From: Bryopsis sp. KO-2023
Taxonomy: Eukaryota; Chlorophyta; Ulvophyceae; Bryopsidales; Bryopsidaceae
Length of the DNA stretch: 64,000 nucleotides
Assembly (NCBI GenBank): GCA_030272585.1
Contig: BSYQ01000013.1
Span: 2,666,001-2,730,000, forward strand
Direction: 5' to 3'
In this document: positions 1 to 10,429 of the stretch, in pieces
Numbering within the stretch: position 1 is the stretch's first letter
Layout: each line of letters opens with the position of its first letter
Made by a program: the position numbers and the translations under genes
Notes under the pieces: model-generated
Told to the model about the DNA's origin: nothing
Seen by the model: only the letters and a program-made list of their open reading frames with translations
The model's database searches: none

Positions 1-773
1 ACCAAAGTTGAAAAGATGAAAAGTATCGGGGAAAGGGGGGAGAGGATGGTTGCACCCCGCTCCAACCAACGCGGGGTGCCGTGGAGACCTCCTAACCTAT
101 TTGTCTCCCCCTTCCTTGGGCCGGCGAGGAAAAAAAAAAAAAAACCTTGGCCGACCCCTTTATTTCCTCCCCCCCCATCCCCCAGCCACCCCTCACTCAA
201 TGCTCCCTACCTGGAAAGAAAAACGTTTTTTTTTATTTAAAAAAATCAGATCTGTTTACATCTCAAAAAAAAATGGGATAGTAGCTTAGGTCTTTTAGAT
301 TTTGTTCATTCAACCCGAGTTTTTTTAAAGCCAAGTTGATTCAGCTTTGAAACATCTAAGCAAGTGTCGAAAGATGTGTATACAGTAATTTAGTTGGAGA
401 AAAAAAAGGACAGTAAATTTATCAACTGTTGTTGTTGCTCTCACCAAAGTAGGTGTACTTTGGTCGGCTCCAGAGACCTCTGATCCTGTCTCGAAAATGG
501 ATGATAGCCACCCACAGCCACTACCATTCTGTCCACTTGGAGTTTCGGTATCATTCCAAACCTGCCAGAAAACACCACCAGTTCATGAAACAAACAGCTG
601 AGATCAATCTGGCCCTGCGATATAAAATATTCTATCATACGATACAAGTTCCTGGTTTTGTATCGTATGATAAGAAGAACAGTCCGTTGGTGCGATACAA
701 CTGTCTGATCGTACGACACAAACCCTTTTGTTTTCGACTGATTCAGTACCACACACAATGAAAAATTGGTATC
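1..773. other. Intergenic, two small palindromes
   Basis: I see no convincing gene here. The stretch holds poly-A and poly-T runs and two short inverted repeats. One is GCACCCCGC at 52-60 with its complement at 71-79. The other has 15-base arms at 633-647 and 658-672. Small open frames on both strands have no splice context or recognisable composition. Confidence 0.5.
633..672. repeat. Perfect 15-bp inverted repeat
   Basis: The arm TATCATACGATACAA (633-647) is followed by a 10-nt spacer and its exact reverse complement (658-672). A related GATCGTACGACAC lies about 30 bp further on. It could form a hairpin or be a protein-binding palindrome. No role can be assigned. Confidence 0.7.
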
Positions 774-1041
774 TAGGTCACACTTACATTCATTCTGCTC
801 CCTCTCATGCGCTCGGTGTGTCGCTCCACAGATATGAACTTTATCTTTTCAAGTTGAACCTGTGTCAGTTGCGGGGTCGTTCCGCTTTTCTCGCCACGCC
901 TTAAAGACCTGACAAAGAGACCCATCGGCAACACCAGGCTTCTAGAAAAACTCTGGTTTAGGGACCTCTCCAAGGATCCCGGTTGCGACTGCGTGGACAT
1001 GCGCTCGAAGTGCAGCTTGATCGCCGCCACTTCCCTGAATC
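773..1041 (-). CDS. Exon fragment of unknown family, paralogue 1
   Basis: I do not recognise the family. Reading leftwards, a putative acceptor (cttgcag at 1042-1048) opens a frame with segments REVAAIKLHFERMSTQS, GSLERSLNQSFS and SVERHTERMRG. The same order of segments occurs at 2320-2661 with about half the residues kept (REAAAIQQHVERISTPS, GSLELGLNQSFS, SVERHTQRIRG), and both have the same acceptor sequence. Conserved protein with diverged DNA suggests coding sequence. First and last exons are not resolved, so this is at best an internal exon of a basic, low-complexity protein, or a decayed copy. Function unknown. Confidence 0.4.
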
Positions 1042-1180
1042 CTGCAAGTAACTTGACCAAAGTGAGCGACAGGACGTCGTTTCTTGCAGTGATGTCGCTC
1101 CATCCTTGGTGCTTTGTGTGACCAAAGACGGTCTTTGGCACGACCCACATGCGAGCGACTCGATTCACAAGTGTCGTCAC

Positions 1181-2305
1181 AGGTTGTCTTATTTTTTCGT
1201 ATCAGCTATCGTTTTCCATTGTGCATTGTGTGAAGTAAGTGACCAAAATGTGGCCAATAAGATATCATTCGTTTGTTTTTAGGCAAGTACACGGAGCATC
1301 CTCTGAAATGCCACAAAATTTCAACTGTAGCACAGTAAAAGCATTGCACAGCCACCATCAAAGTTTTGTTCCGATTGGCTTCGTACATTGTGAGTAAACG
1401 ACGAATCGTGACTTAACTCAGACGATTTTTCGCGTTTAATTTGGGTCTGTTGTTGCCGTGCTTTGTATTTTTTTAGTATTATTGAAGTGCGCCAATTTCT
1501 TTGAGAGAATCGCGATTCGCGACCCCGTGGCCCTGTTTTTAAGGGGGGGGGGGAATAATAGATTGAGGAAGTGGATGAAAGATGAGGCTAGATTTGTCAC
1601 CCCCACAGCAAAAGAGAAGACAGATCTAAGCCCCTGACAAGAAAAAGTCGAGCGATTTTGGGGGGTTGGGGAACCAATTCAAAGCTACAAGAGGCCCTGT
1701 TCCCATTCTGACTTGCAAAATCTGGGCTGGTGCATTGTTGGACCCATTTTGCATTTTGAAGAGACTCCTAAGATTCCTAATTTCTCAAGTAACAGTAACA
1801 GTAACAGATCATGGATCGTATCCAAACCTTAATTTAGCCTGTTGGCCATGTCTCCAACATTTTTTTAATTAATTTTTCATGAGTAAGGCAAGGATTTGAT
1901 CACATTCTCAAAAATCTGAAAGTCTGTCAAACCCTGGGGCATCTTTTGTGCTTTCTCCACAACTCTTAAAGTTTCAATATGACTTCGATATTTCGCAGCA
2001 ACAATATTTACGCTCTTTAAAAGTGGTTTTTTAGTTTTTTGTGGGTTTTCGTCGCTTTAGCTCCCTTGGTAAACGATTCCCCTTGGAGCTCTGCAATGCT
2101 ATTTCTGACTGAACTATGGAGTCGACTGTTTTGTTTTGTTTGTAACGTTGACACTAACGCGTCAAATTACACGAAATTTTGAGGGCCTGGCTGAAACTTA
2201 TATAACATAACGTGTGCCAAATTTCATATCAAAATTCAGAAAAAAAGGTTGAGTTGCGAACTTATGGAACAGCCCTCATAAACAAAGAACTGATTCAACG
2301 AAAAC
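1181..2305. other. Intergenic DNA between paralogous exons
   Basis: No supported gene. The stretch is AT-rich with short T and G tracts and a short (CAGTAA)n run near 1790-1806. The sequence GTTGCGAACTTATGGAACAG near 2250 resembles the end of a mariner-like transposon, but I could not find a matching inverted end. Confidence 0.4.
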
Positions 2306-2319
2306 TCACACCACTTCAC

Positions 2320-2954
2320 CTGTGACGACAGTTTCCTTGGGTCTCTTCCGCACACAGACATCCAAATTCTCGCCTCTGCCCCTGATCCTTTGGGTGTGTC
2401 GCTCCACAGAAACCCTGATCCTCGTGTCGTTAACCACCACCTCACTCTTTTCCAACATCTGGGCAGAGTTCTGAGGCCGAGCCCTCAACGTGCGCATAAA
2501 TCGTCCCATCGGTTGTAGAAACCTTAACGAAAAAGATTGATTTAGGCCCAGTTCCAAGGACCCCGTTTCCGACGGCGTGGAGATGCGCTCCACGTGTTGC
2601 TGGATCGCCGCTGCCTCCCTGACCATCTCCTTGGGAGCAGGCTCCAGTGTTGTATCAGATCCTGCAAGCATGTTGGAAGGGTGGTGAATGTGCCGCCATT
2701 GAATGTGTGAGGTGTGAAAGCCTTTATGTGATCCCTTTCCTTACTTGTCCTGTTGATAGCCCCCTTGTTCGTTATATCCTCGAGGATCTTCGGAGCGACC
2801 GGTTTCAGCTTAACCTTTCTGTCGCTTGAACACTTTTGAAGGGGTTTCGGCTTAACCTTCTTGTCGCTGGAACGGTTTTGAAGTGCTTTGGACCGGATTC
2901 TCTCGATATGTCGAGATATCGAGGCTTCCGTCCTTGTCTGCTTGTTTTCGTTGC
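2320..2954 (-). CDS. Exons of unknown family, paralogue 2
   Basis: Two minus-strand pieces. The upstream piece, beginning after an acceptor at about 2955, contains ISRHIERIRSK and two tandem copies of a basic motif, SSDKKVKPKPLQ and SSDRKVKLKPVA. The second runs 2661 to 2320, from acceptor cttgcag to donor gtgaag, and is paralogous to the fragment at 773-1041. The motif (S/I)xxRHxxRIR recurs in both pieces, hinting at an internal repeat. The donor joining the pieces is not clear. I do not recognise the protein. The high Lys/Arg/Ser content suggests a disordered, possibly nucleic-acid-binding protein, which is inference only. Confidence 0.4.
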
Positions 2955-2961
2955 CTGTCGA

Positions 2962-3901
2962 CCAAACGAAAAACACCCGTGATCACTTTTGTGGATGTCG
3001 ACATCTCAGCAACACCATTGACACGTGTTGACTCTACAGTTAGGAAAGCACCTTTCTTTACCTTTCTTCATGATCGAAGAACTCAGAACGCAAACAGACA
3101 TAACCCAAGGCTCTGTGAGACTTACGTGGGCGACTGGGAGTGAGTTCTACGCTGTCTTATACAAAATTTTAACAGTGACAGATTGAAAGTGACAGATTGA
3201 AATGCATTAGTTGATTATTTTTTAATTTGTGTTTCATTTCAGATCAGGTTGGAATGAAAATTGCTCCTGGCAGCTCGATCACCCTCATGAGCTTTTTGAA
3301 TATGATGTTTGTCCATTCGTTTGAATTCCCAAAGCTCCAAAACAGACAAAAAAAAAAATTCCATGCTCGAACTGACACAGCGTCGTCAGCGGGGTGCTTT
3401 CAGAGTTCGCACGTAAGCTTTGGTAAGCAGGTGTGAGAGTGCGGCGGCGACAGCATTCGCGTCGGGCGTGTGCTTTGATTTGATGGATCAGACGTACTGG
3501 GAGAAGCCCCAAATTACGTGTGTTACCAGTCGGACACATAGGGCAGACTGGGAGGACGCCCAAATTACGTGTGTTACCACGCCGTGTCCAGATCGTTACA
3601 ATCCTGTTTCCAGGCCCCTAATTATCTGTGGGTTCCAGAAACAACAACAACCGACCCCCTGAGGGATCATCAATTCCACCCTCCACACACTTGGTTCATT
3701 TCCGATCGATCACTTCCTTACAAATTTAATTCCTGCACTCGTTGAATCTTGCAAACAAATCAGTTTTCCTTCCCCTTTGTGATACATATGTTCATCATAA
3801 CAACAACATGTGTTCATGAAAGGCCTTTCTCTTCCCCTTAAAAGTACAGATGTCCATTTTTCTCTTTAAAAAAAAGGGGTGTCTTTTCCCCCTCAAATGG
3901 A
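2962..3901. other. Intergenic, downstream of gene A
   Basis: No gene recognised. A short direct repeat, CCCAAATTACGTGTGTTACC, occurs at about 3509 and 3568. From about 3690 to 3901 the sequence is the 3' flank of gene A and is matched in reverse near 62695-62885, marking one edge of the inverted duplication. Confidence 0.5.
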
Positions 3902-5776
3902 TCACTCCTCAGATTCACAAAGCTTTTCCAGTTGGGATTCAAAAATCGTGAGGGCTGCACTGAAATCAGGGCAAGACTCAACACCACCACCCCCTGGGCC
4001 ATAAGTCAAGATGTCATTGCAGACCGCATCGTTCGACACTGCGTCAAAAGCAGCCGACTGGCACTGGTTTTCGAACAAAACTTTGCAGGTGCGTTCGGCA
4101 ACACCTGAAATCTCTGAAAAGGAGGTAACAAAACACACACACAAGGTGAACCAGCTGCTGATATGATTCTTTGATAATTCTTTATGCAGGTTTTTTCCAT
4201 GAGGGAGGTCAAAATTTGTCAGCCTCCAAGTCTAGAGTATTTGTATATATTACAAATAAAAATTCAAACCCATTAAAAGAAAGCATCCACAGACACATAT
4301 CAACTTTCAAATGTAAAGTTATCAACTCATCATTCACAAAAGAAAGACAAAATTCGTTTTGATAATCAGTGACATCTTTTGATTTGTTTGGTTTGCTCAC
4401 GGAGTTGTGCAGAGGTTCTAGCTTGAAAATCTGTTTTGTCTTCTTCAGTGGGAGGTGGGCATAATGAAGTCAGAGTGCTGCAAGCACCCCTCACTGCAAA
4501 ACTTCCAGCCTCCCTCCCCTTCTTCTCGCAATCATCCAGGAAATCTGGAATTTAAAAGCACCAAAAAACTTAAAACCCAAACTTAAAACCCTTCACAGCA
4601 ATGATTAGGAAGTCCTCAACAAGGCAATCGAGCAGCTGAGGTCTAATAATCTAATTGATTTTCAATTTTCATCAGAAATTTTGCTGTGTCGAATTATTAT
4701 ATTTAATAACAATAATAAAAGGGCAGAACCCTACCATTGACATCCTTTACAGTTCCACTGTCGCAATGGTTGCAAGATTTTTGTGCTGGAGTATGGTCCC
4801 TCAGCCAGCATTCCCCTCTCCTGTTGTGTCGGGTATTCTTTTTGATCCTGGTCCATGTCTTACATCCTACAAACAAAAATTCGATCATCCAACATCCCTT
4901 CCTTACAAAAGGAAAAAATAAATCCCTTTGATACAAAAACACACACACACACACACACACACAAATCCCTTCGATACAAAAAAAAACACAGACAAATCCC
5001 TTTGATACAAAAAGAGAGAAAAAAAAATAGACATGGGAAAAAAGCCTGGTCACATAAACAGTTCCTTCCAGATTTGCTGAAAAAAAAAAAACTAAAAATA
5101 AAACCATTTAATCAAAATAATCGATCTCAGGCCCTGAGCAGCCGAGAAAAAAAAAAATTCCTCACCATCAGTGTTGGTGCAGAGAGCACAGCATTCGTCG
5201 CTGTTTGCAGTGATGGCCTCTGCTCCATTGTTCATGGGAGTTCCAGAAGGAAAATCGGTGTTGAACTTGAAATCAAAATTCCCACATGCGTTCCCTATTC
5301 ACAAACAATCTCAACAAATTATCATCGACACCTGCTGAGAATAATTCCAACACACAGACAAAAAACACAGCCACCCAAGGCTGGAGCCTCAGCAATCTAT
5401 CAGCAGGAATTTTGGATTTTTGTCATTTCTGCAGAAAATAAACAAGTGGAAAATCTCACAATAAATCATAAAATTTGTTACTTGACGGCACTGCACACCT
5501 TGTTTGAGACTGCGCATCCCGCCGAATCCACTCAAATCACCATCTTGACCTGTAATGGTCAGAACAAAACGTCACGCAATTCGTTCAAAACAGTGTTGTG
5601 GAGCGTCCCCCTTCAGGGATCTCGAAAAGAAAAACACGAAGACGGGCTTCCCACACACACGAGCGGCACAAAGACAACTGCTTTAAAAAAAAAGGTGCAC
5701 CTGCAGCTGCTCGGGCTTCCGCCCAGCAGCAGGATCCTAGAGCGAGACATGCGACAATCACAGCAACGGAATGCAT
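3902..5776 (-). CDS. Gene A: secreted PAN/Apple-like cysteine-rich protein
   Basis: Six exons join without a break: 5701-5776, 5499-5549, 5166-5294, 4735-4866, 4401-4544 and 3902-4113, giving 247 aa. All five introns are phase 1 with GT-AG ends. Residues 1-25 form a signal peptide (start MHSVAVIVACLALGS). Exons 3-4 encode a PAN/Apple-like module: a Cys after GNA, then DECCALCTNT, GCKTW and GECWLRD, the cysteine spacing usual for that fold. Exons 5-6 add a second cysteine-rich part ending in an acidic tail. PAN modules bind carbohydrate or protein outside the cell, so an extracellular role is likely, but the ligand is unknown. A mirrored, decayed copy lies at 58609-62689. The start is the only ATG placed directly before the hydrophobic segment. 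Confidence 0.8.
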
Positions 5777-7390
5777 TGCAATCGTGTTTTGGTAAACGCA
5801 GCCCTATCCTTTTCGCAAAAAAAATAAGAAAGCAAGCACCCTGATTTTTATCAAGCGAATACACTGCTGAAATTCGCAACGAATAATTTGTTGCTGTGGA
5901 GGGCGCCGTGGGTCGTTTTGAAGATTTTGCTGTGTGTTTCCGATGGGACAGCTTGATTCAATTTCACGAAATGCGTCGCTTCTGAAGCGGATTCGAACCC
6001 TCTCAGTGTCATATCATAGCACACTTCCCTATGTTTGGTCAACAAAGAAAAAGAGGTTGTAAGACAAACTCAGGAAGCTTTTTGGGTGGATTCTTTCCAT
6101 GGTGTCTAGGTTTGAATCTTTCTTGAATTATGGGGGGGGTGATGGCCTCTTTTTTGCCTGAATGTAATTATTGGCTATTGAAAAAAACAGACTCCATAGC
6201 CCAACTGGAAAAAGTATCCAGTTCCAATTTTCTATCACAATTTTCTGCATCCTTTTCCCCACTCAAAGGTACATACTCTTGATTGTTCTTTAACAAACGT
6301 CTATTCTTTTTTCTAAGTTTCATAAACCACCGTCCTATTTTTCCTCCAAAATCCACCAAATCCTCGTTTGATCGATTTCAGTCATGTGGATGTCCAAGTG
6401 CAAGCAGGCAAAAGCAACGACAGCCATCTCCGCGGTGCAAAAACAGCAAAAAAAAAATTTGCAGCACATGTGGACACAACCGAAGCTGATTATATATAGT
6501 CTGAATATGTGTGCAATAGGAGCACTGGTTCGGTACCGCGAACGATTCCTCTTCCTTCTTTCCTCTTGCTATTGGTATCCACAACTGTAGTTAGAAAAAA
6601 CCATTGATTGTATTGTGACATCTAAATCTTGGGGGATTTTCAGAAAAAAATCACTCCTCCTGGAACACAGTCTTGCAAGAAACACCTATTGAATGTCATA
6701 CTTGGATTGTTGGGTGAATGGCTCTACAAGCCGAGTCCCAAGAAACTAATCGACTGGAAAAAAAGGCTTGCTTGAACGACTGCAGGCAATCTTGTGGGGA
6801 GTTATTCGAATGATTTTTGCACGAACTCTCGAAGGCTCCAGGTTATGGGACCCCACAGGTTCATAGAAGAAAATATGTAGTCCAGCAATGTTCATATATT
6901 ACATTCGCCACTGAGGAGCTGATTCACTGAAGACTCCTCCAAAGATATTATAATAATCCAAACAACGTATTCATATAGAACCAAAGAGTTGGGGTCCCAA
7001 AACACACACCACCTAAACAACAGCTGCAAGTTTGTTCAAAATCTAGAAGCCAGGTAACCCTCAAGGTAACCCTGGTGCAACATATATACAAAAACCAAAA
7101 AGTTTCTCAGACACCTGGAGAATTAAGTACAAAATACAAAGTATGGAGAAATAAGAAGTACCAAATACACGAAGTAGATTTATTGATTCCTAGATTAATT
7201 GTGCCATAGTCCAAAGAGCAGACCTCACTGCTGACCTAATCATAATTATAGAAGTGGATGCCCAACTCCTCACATTAACAAAACATTAAGCCTGGTGCCC
7301 AGTCGAAAGGAGTATGATACTCTCTCACGATGGAACCCAGTTTCTTGTACTCAATAATGCCCACAACCCTGTTGAGAATCAGGCAAGCAA
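5777..7390. other. Intergenic between genes A and B
   Basis: The first 110 bp upstream of gene A are shared with the mirrored copy (to about 5885, matching from 58497) and probably include its promoter. The rest has no mirrored match and no gene I can support. It is AT-rich with several short frames lacking splice context. Confidence 0.5.
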
Positions 7391-8051
7391 TTACTTGCCA
7401 CACCACCAGCAACCGCCGCCGCCGCCGCCGCCACCACCACCGCCGCCTCCACCACCTCCTCCGCCACCTCCACCGCCGCCGCCACCACCTCCACCACCAC
7501 CACCGCCACCGCCGCCGCTTCTCCAGCTTCTCCAGCCAACCACTACGAACCAGTCACTTCATTAAGAACCTCCAATCACCAGGCCATCGTGTACAACTCA
7601 ATCCAAACCGTCAAAGTCTGAAAACAAACCACATCAAGTACTTACACTTTCTGCCACCTCCGCCTCCTCCTCCACCGCCTCCTCCTCCTCCACCACCACC
7701 GCCGCCGCCTCCACCTCCTCCTCCGCCACCTCCTCCACCGCCACCGCCGTAGCTCCACCGACCCCAGCCAAGCAGGTCACGGCTCACTGGAAAAAAAAAA
7801 TAGGGTGAGTTGAGTCAAGGAGTCCCAATGTGCGGTCACATAAATATACGGGAAGTGCGGTTCGAATTCTTACCATGAGGCGCGTCATCAAAGTCTGCAG
7901 GGAAAAGAAAAAGAAATTCAATCGCCAGTACGCAGCATTTGAAACCAAATCTAAGCCAGAAGTCGACCGTGGGTTATTTACCGAGACGGGAAGAACTGGC
8001 GGACGCCAGGACCAGCATCGCAAACAAAGCAACGACAACGATCTTGGCCAT
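7391..8051 (-). CDS. Gene B: secreted glycine-run protein with CWWC tail
   Basis: Four exons, 7982-8051, 7874-7894, 7646-7786 and 7391-7542, join in phase 1 throughout to give 127 aa. Exon 1 is a signal peptide (MAKIVVVALFAMLVLASAS). Exon 2 is a tiny 21-nt acidic exon (DFDDAPH). Exons 3 and 4 are duplicates of one plan: a short Trp-rich lead (LLGWGRWSY; LVGWRSWRS) followed by an uninterrupted glycine run (32 and 35 residues). The protein ends CWWCGK before TAA. The glycine codons are mixed GGN, so the DNA is not a pure triplet repeat. Glycine-rich secreted proteins are often structural, adhesive or antimicrobial, and which applies here is unknown. The CCN-rich plus-strand frames over this gene are its shadow. 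A copy of exons 1-2 only lies at 50651. Confidence 0.75.
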
Positions 8052-8228
8052 TGTGCTGATTCTTTCTTTCTTACGCAGTGCTTGCTAATTAAAAAGATGG
8101 GAATGCAATACACCACCTGAAACTCTCAGGGATAGATTCATGACCAAAGCGAAGGGAGAGTGGGGTTTTGTAGGCAGGATGGCTGCGCAGCAAAAAAGTG
8201 ATGATGGAACTGAGTGGTTTGAAGTATT
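8052..8228 (-). promoter_or_regulatory. Upstream region of gene B
   Basis: This stretch is highly similar to the 170 bp before the truncated copy at 50651. The right copy has TATAAAA at 50530-50536, about 115 bp before its ATG. The same position here reads TACAAAA. The spacing suggests a TATA-type core promoter in the ancestor, altered by one base in this copy. Confidence 0.45.
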
Positions 8229-8741
8229 CACTATGGGAATACACCGTCTGTGCGATGTATAGAATTCTGTGCGATGTAAGCGCAATTTCGGACCGAACGC
8301 AGAAGTATGGTTCGTCGCGTCGAAAATGGCTGTGGAACGATCGGAAAAAACTGGGTTCGACTCCCAGAAGTTCCTCTCAAATTTTGGTCCCTCTCTGAGA
8401 CACTCTTCGTGATAGTCGTCGGCGCCGCTCTTGGATGAAAAAGTCGACATTGCACAGAAAGCGGTTGACATCTGTGCGATGTAACTCAATTTTTCGTGCA
8501 CCTTTCCGAGTTTTTTCACGGGATTTACTTGTCGCATTCAAAACTTCGCGATTCGCTGCGGGGAAAAAACGCTGCTAGTGCCATTGATGGGAGTTTCCGC
8601 AGGTCTCCTTTTGCGGCGCTTACACTTTATTGCACTCCCTCTGCCAGGTTTTCATTGGCGGTGCGGAGCAAGAGCATTGTTTGACGGCTGTGAGGTTTTG
8701 AGTGTTGCGTATTTTATCGTTTTCTTTTTTTTCCCTTGCAG

Positions 8742-8927
8742 CTTCTTTTCAATGCGCTGATAGCCGAAAGTCTCAAAACAGAGAAGCATTTGCTTTGGGC
8801 CAGAGCTGCTCGGGAAAGGCAGACCTCCAACGAAAGCCGGCCAGCGTTTGAGAAATGCAGAGGACCATCGGAAAGTTCAACGAGAAAAGTTCGAAGTGCG
8901 ACATCCCCTCCAAGCACGAACAAATAA
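8742..8927 (+). CDS. Terminal exon carried inside the CACTA element
   Basis: A strong acceptor (poly-pyrimidine then ttgcag, ending 8741) opens a frame of about 61 codons containing NALIAESLKTEKHLLWARAA and ending in TAA at 8925-8927. An AATAAA motif at 8923-8928 overlaps the stop. The product is hydrophilic, with Arg/Lys/Ser-rich residues at its end, and I do not recognise it. Upstream exons are not resolved. It may be a captured host gene end or part of the element's own protein. Confidence 0.4.
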   Translation, partial: LLFNALIAESLKTEKHLLWARAARERQTSNESRPAFEKCRGPSESSTRKVRSATSPPSTNK

Positions 8928-9312
8928 ATGGGGTTTGGGTCTGTACTGGAATTTTGTTGATAGGCAACCTTCTTTTCCTTCTTTGTTTAGAGTTGAGTAT
9001 ATGCATGACATGGTTTTCAATTTCCTAACTGAGAATTCCAGTCAGTTTTCTCTACCCCACTCATGCAACAATTTTTTTTTCCCGTTCATGTCCATCTCCA
9101 ATTTTTTTTTTCTATTTTTTCCTGTCCCTTTTTTCTTTCCTCTGTCTGCATTTTCAGAAGCGACACGCATCATATCCACCTTGATACCTGTTTGAAATAC
9201 GTCCGCACAGACCAGCCTCCCCCCTTCTTCCCTCTGCTGCATCAGATATGGGAAAACAGGAAAAAAAACCAAGATATTTAATGAGTAAAAAGTGAATGAA
9301 TGCTGAAAGCCA

Positions 9313-9645
9313 TCACATATCGAGGTTTATTTTCCCCCTAAGGAAAAAAAGAAACAAAAAAAAAAAGAAACGAGAAAAAAAAACATAATTTTTTAACAAT
9401 GCCTCGTATTCTTTGTAGGTCAGCTGGTGGTTTTTATCTTCTGAGGTTTGAATGTGATTCAAAACGACTTCGACATTGTTTAAATGCCCCTTGAGGTATT
9501 TTCGAATTTCTCTCTGCTCAGCTGCCACTGCGGGGTCGGCTTTTCCGGCATCGACCAATAGCTTGGCTTGCGAATAAACATGGTTGAGAACATCGTCCGC
9601 GTGTTTTTTCAAAGCATGAATTTTGCTTTTGATGTATTTGGTGTC
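9313..9645 (-). CDS. Helical exon carried inside the CACTA element
   Basis: After an acceptor (ctcaacag) the minus strand opens at 9645 with a charged, heptad-like sequence, including KKHADDVLNHVYSQAKLLVD and KYLKGHLNNVEVVLNHIQ, predicted mainly alpha-helical. The reading becomes low-complexity Phe/Leu after about 9390, so the true end or a donor probably lies before that. A possible upstream exon (9925-10190) is unproven. The protein is not recognised. It converges on the plus-strand exon at 8742-8927. Confidence 0.4.
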   Translation of the reverse strand, partial: DTKYIKSKIHALKKHADDVLNHVYSQAKLLVDAGKADPAVAAEQREIRKYLKGHLNNVEVVLNHIQTSEDKNHQLTYKEYEALLKNYVFFSRFFFFLFLFFLRGKINLDM

Positions 9646-10429
9646 CTGTTGAGAGAGGAGCAGTTTGAAAATAAATAAATAAATATGTTATTTTACTTTA
9701 TTTTTGCTTAAATTATACTATACTTTTTCTGAATGGGGATCTCGGTTGTTTTCTTTGTAGAATTGGTGGGTGCCTATCACTCCTTTGCACAGTGGATGGG
9801 CTGTGCTGCATGGGCATTCCAGCCTGTTTTCTGCGCCTCTCTCTTTTCTTTTTTTTTCCACTCCTGATTCGCTAATAAAGAATTCCAAACGACTGCAGAC
9901 CAATTTCGCGGCATCTTTCGACAATCATGCTGAACTGGGGAAACCCAATTTCGAGGCTTCCCTGGTGTCTGTCTTGGAGGATTGCGGGAGCACTGTTTGT
10001 TGGAACTCAAGCACTACAAATTGATTCAATACGGCTGCAGGCTGCTGATCCTTTCCCAAATGGTGGCCGCCTACATTTCTGCAACCTCCATGATAATTTG
10101 GACGGTTTAGAAAGACAGGGGAAGTTTTGAGGAGATGTATGAGCCCTGTTATCGTTTTGTTTTTTTTGGAACTGAAAGCAAGAAATAACAATGGAGTTTG
10201 TGGGTTTATGAACAGGGCTTCATTTCGATTTGGTATGTGGCTGCAATCGGCAGAACCTAAAGTCAGGCCATAGGTGCTATGTTTTTAACCAGAAGGAAAA
10301 AAAAGAGGAAGAATAGGGAGAACAGAAACATGTGATATTGATGGAGAACCAAGACAATTTTAAACCAAATTTCTGATTATTTTGGTGTGGAATTTATCAT
10401 GTAATATTCATATCTTACAGCATGTCTTT

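Noticed and set aside
2243-2275. Mariner-like terminal sequence
   Set aside because: Only one end is seen, with no inverted partner and no transposase remnant.
5985-6005. B-box-like GGTTCGAATCC on the minus strand
   Set aside because: Flanking bases do not pair as a T stem and there is no cloverleaf.
7314-7752. Plus-strand frames rich in proline or arginine/histidine
   Set aside because: They are the reverse shadow of the glycine-run exons of gene B, whose minus-strand exons have agreeing phases, signal peptide and stop.
8338-8358. tRNA-like T arm and B box (CTGGGTTCGACTCCCAG)
   Set aside because: No A box, anticodon arm or matching acceptor strand could be found upstream. It lies in the CACTA element end.
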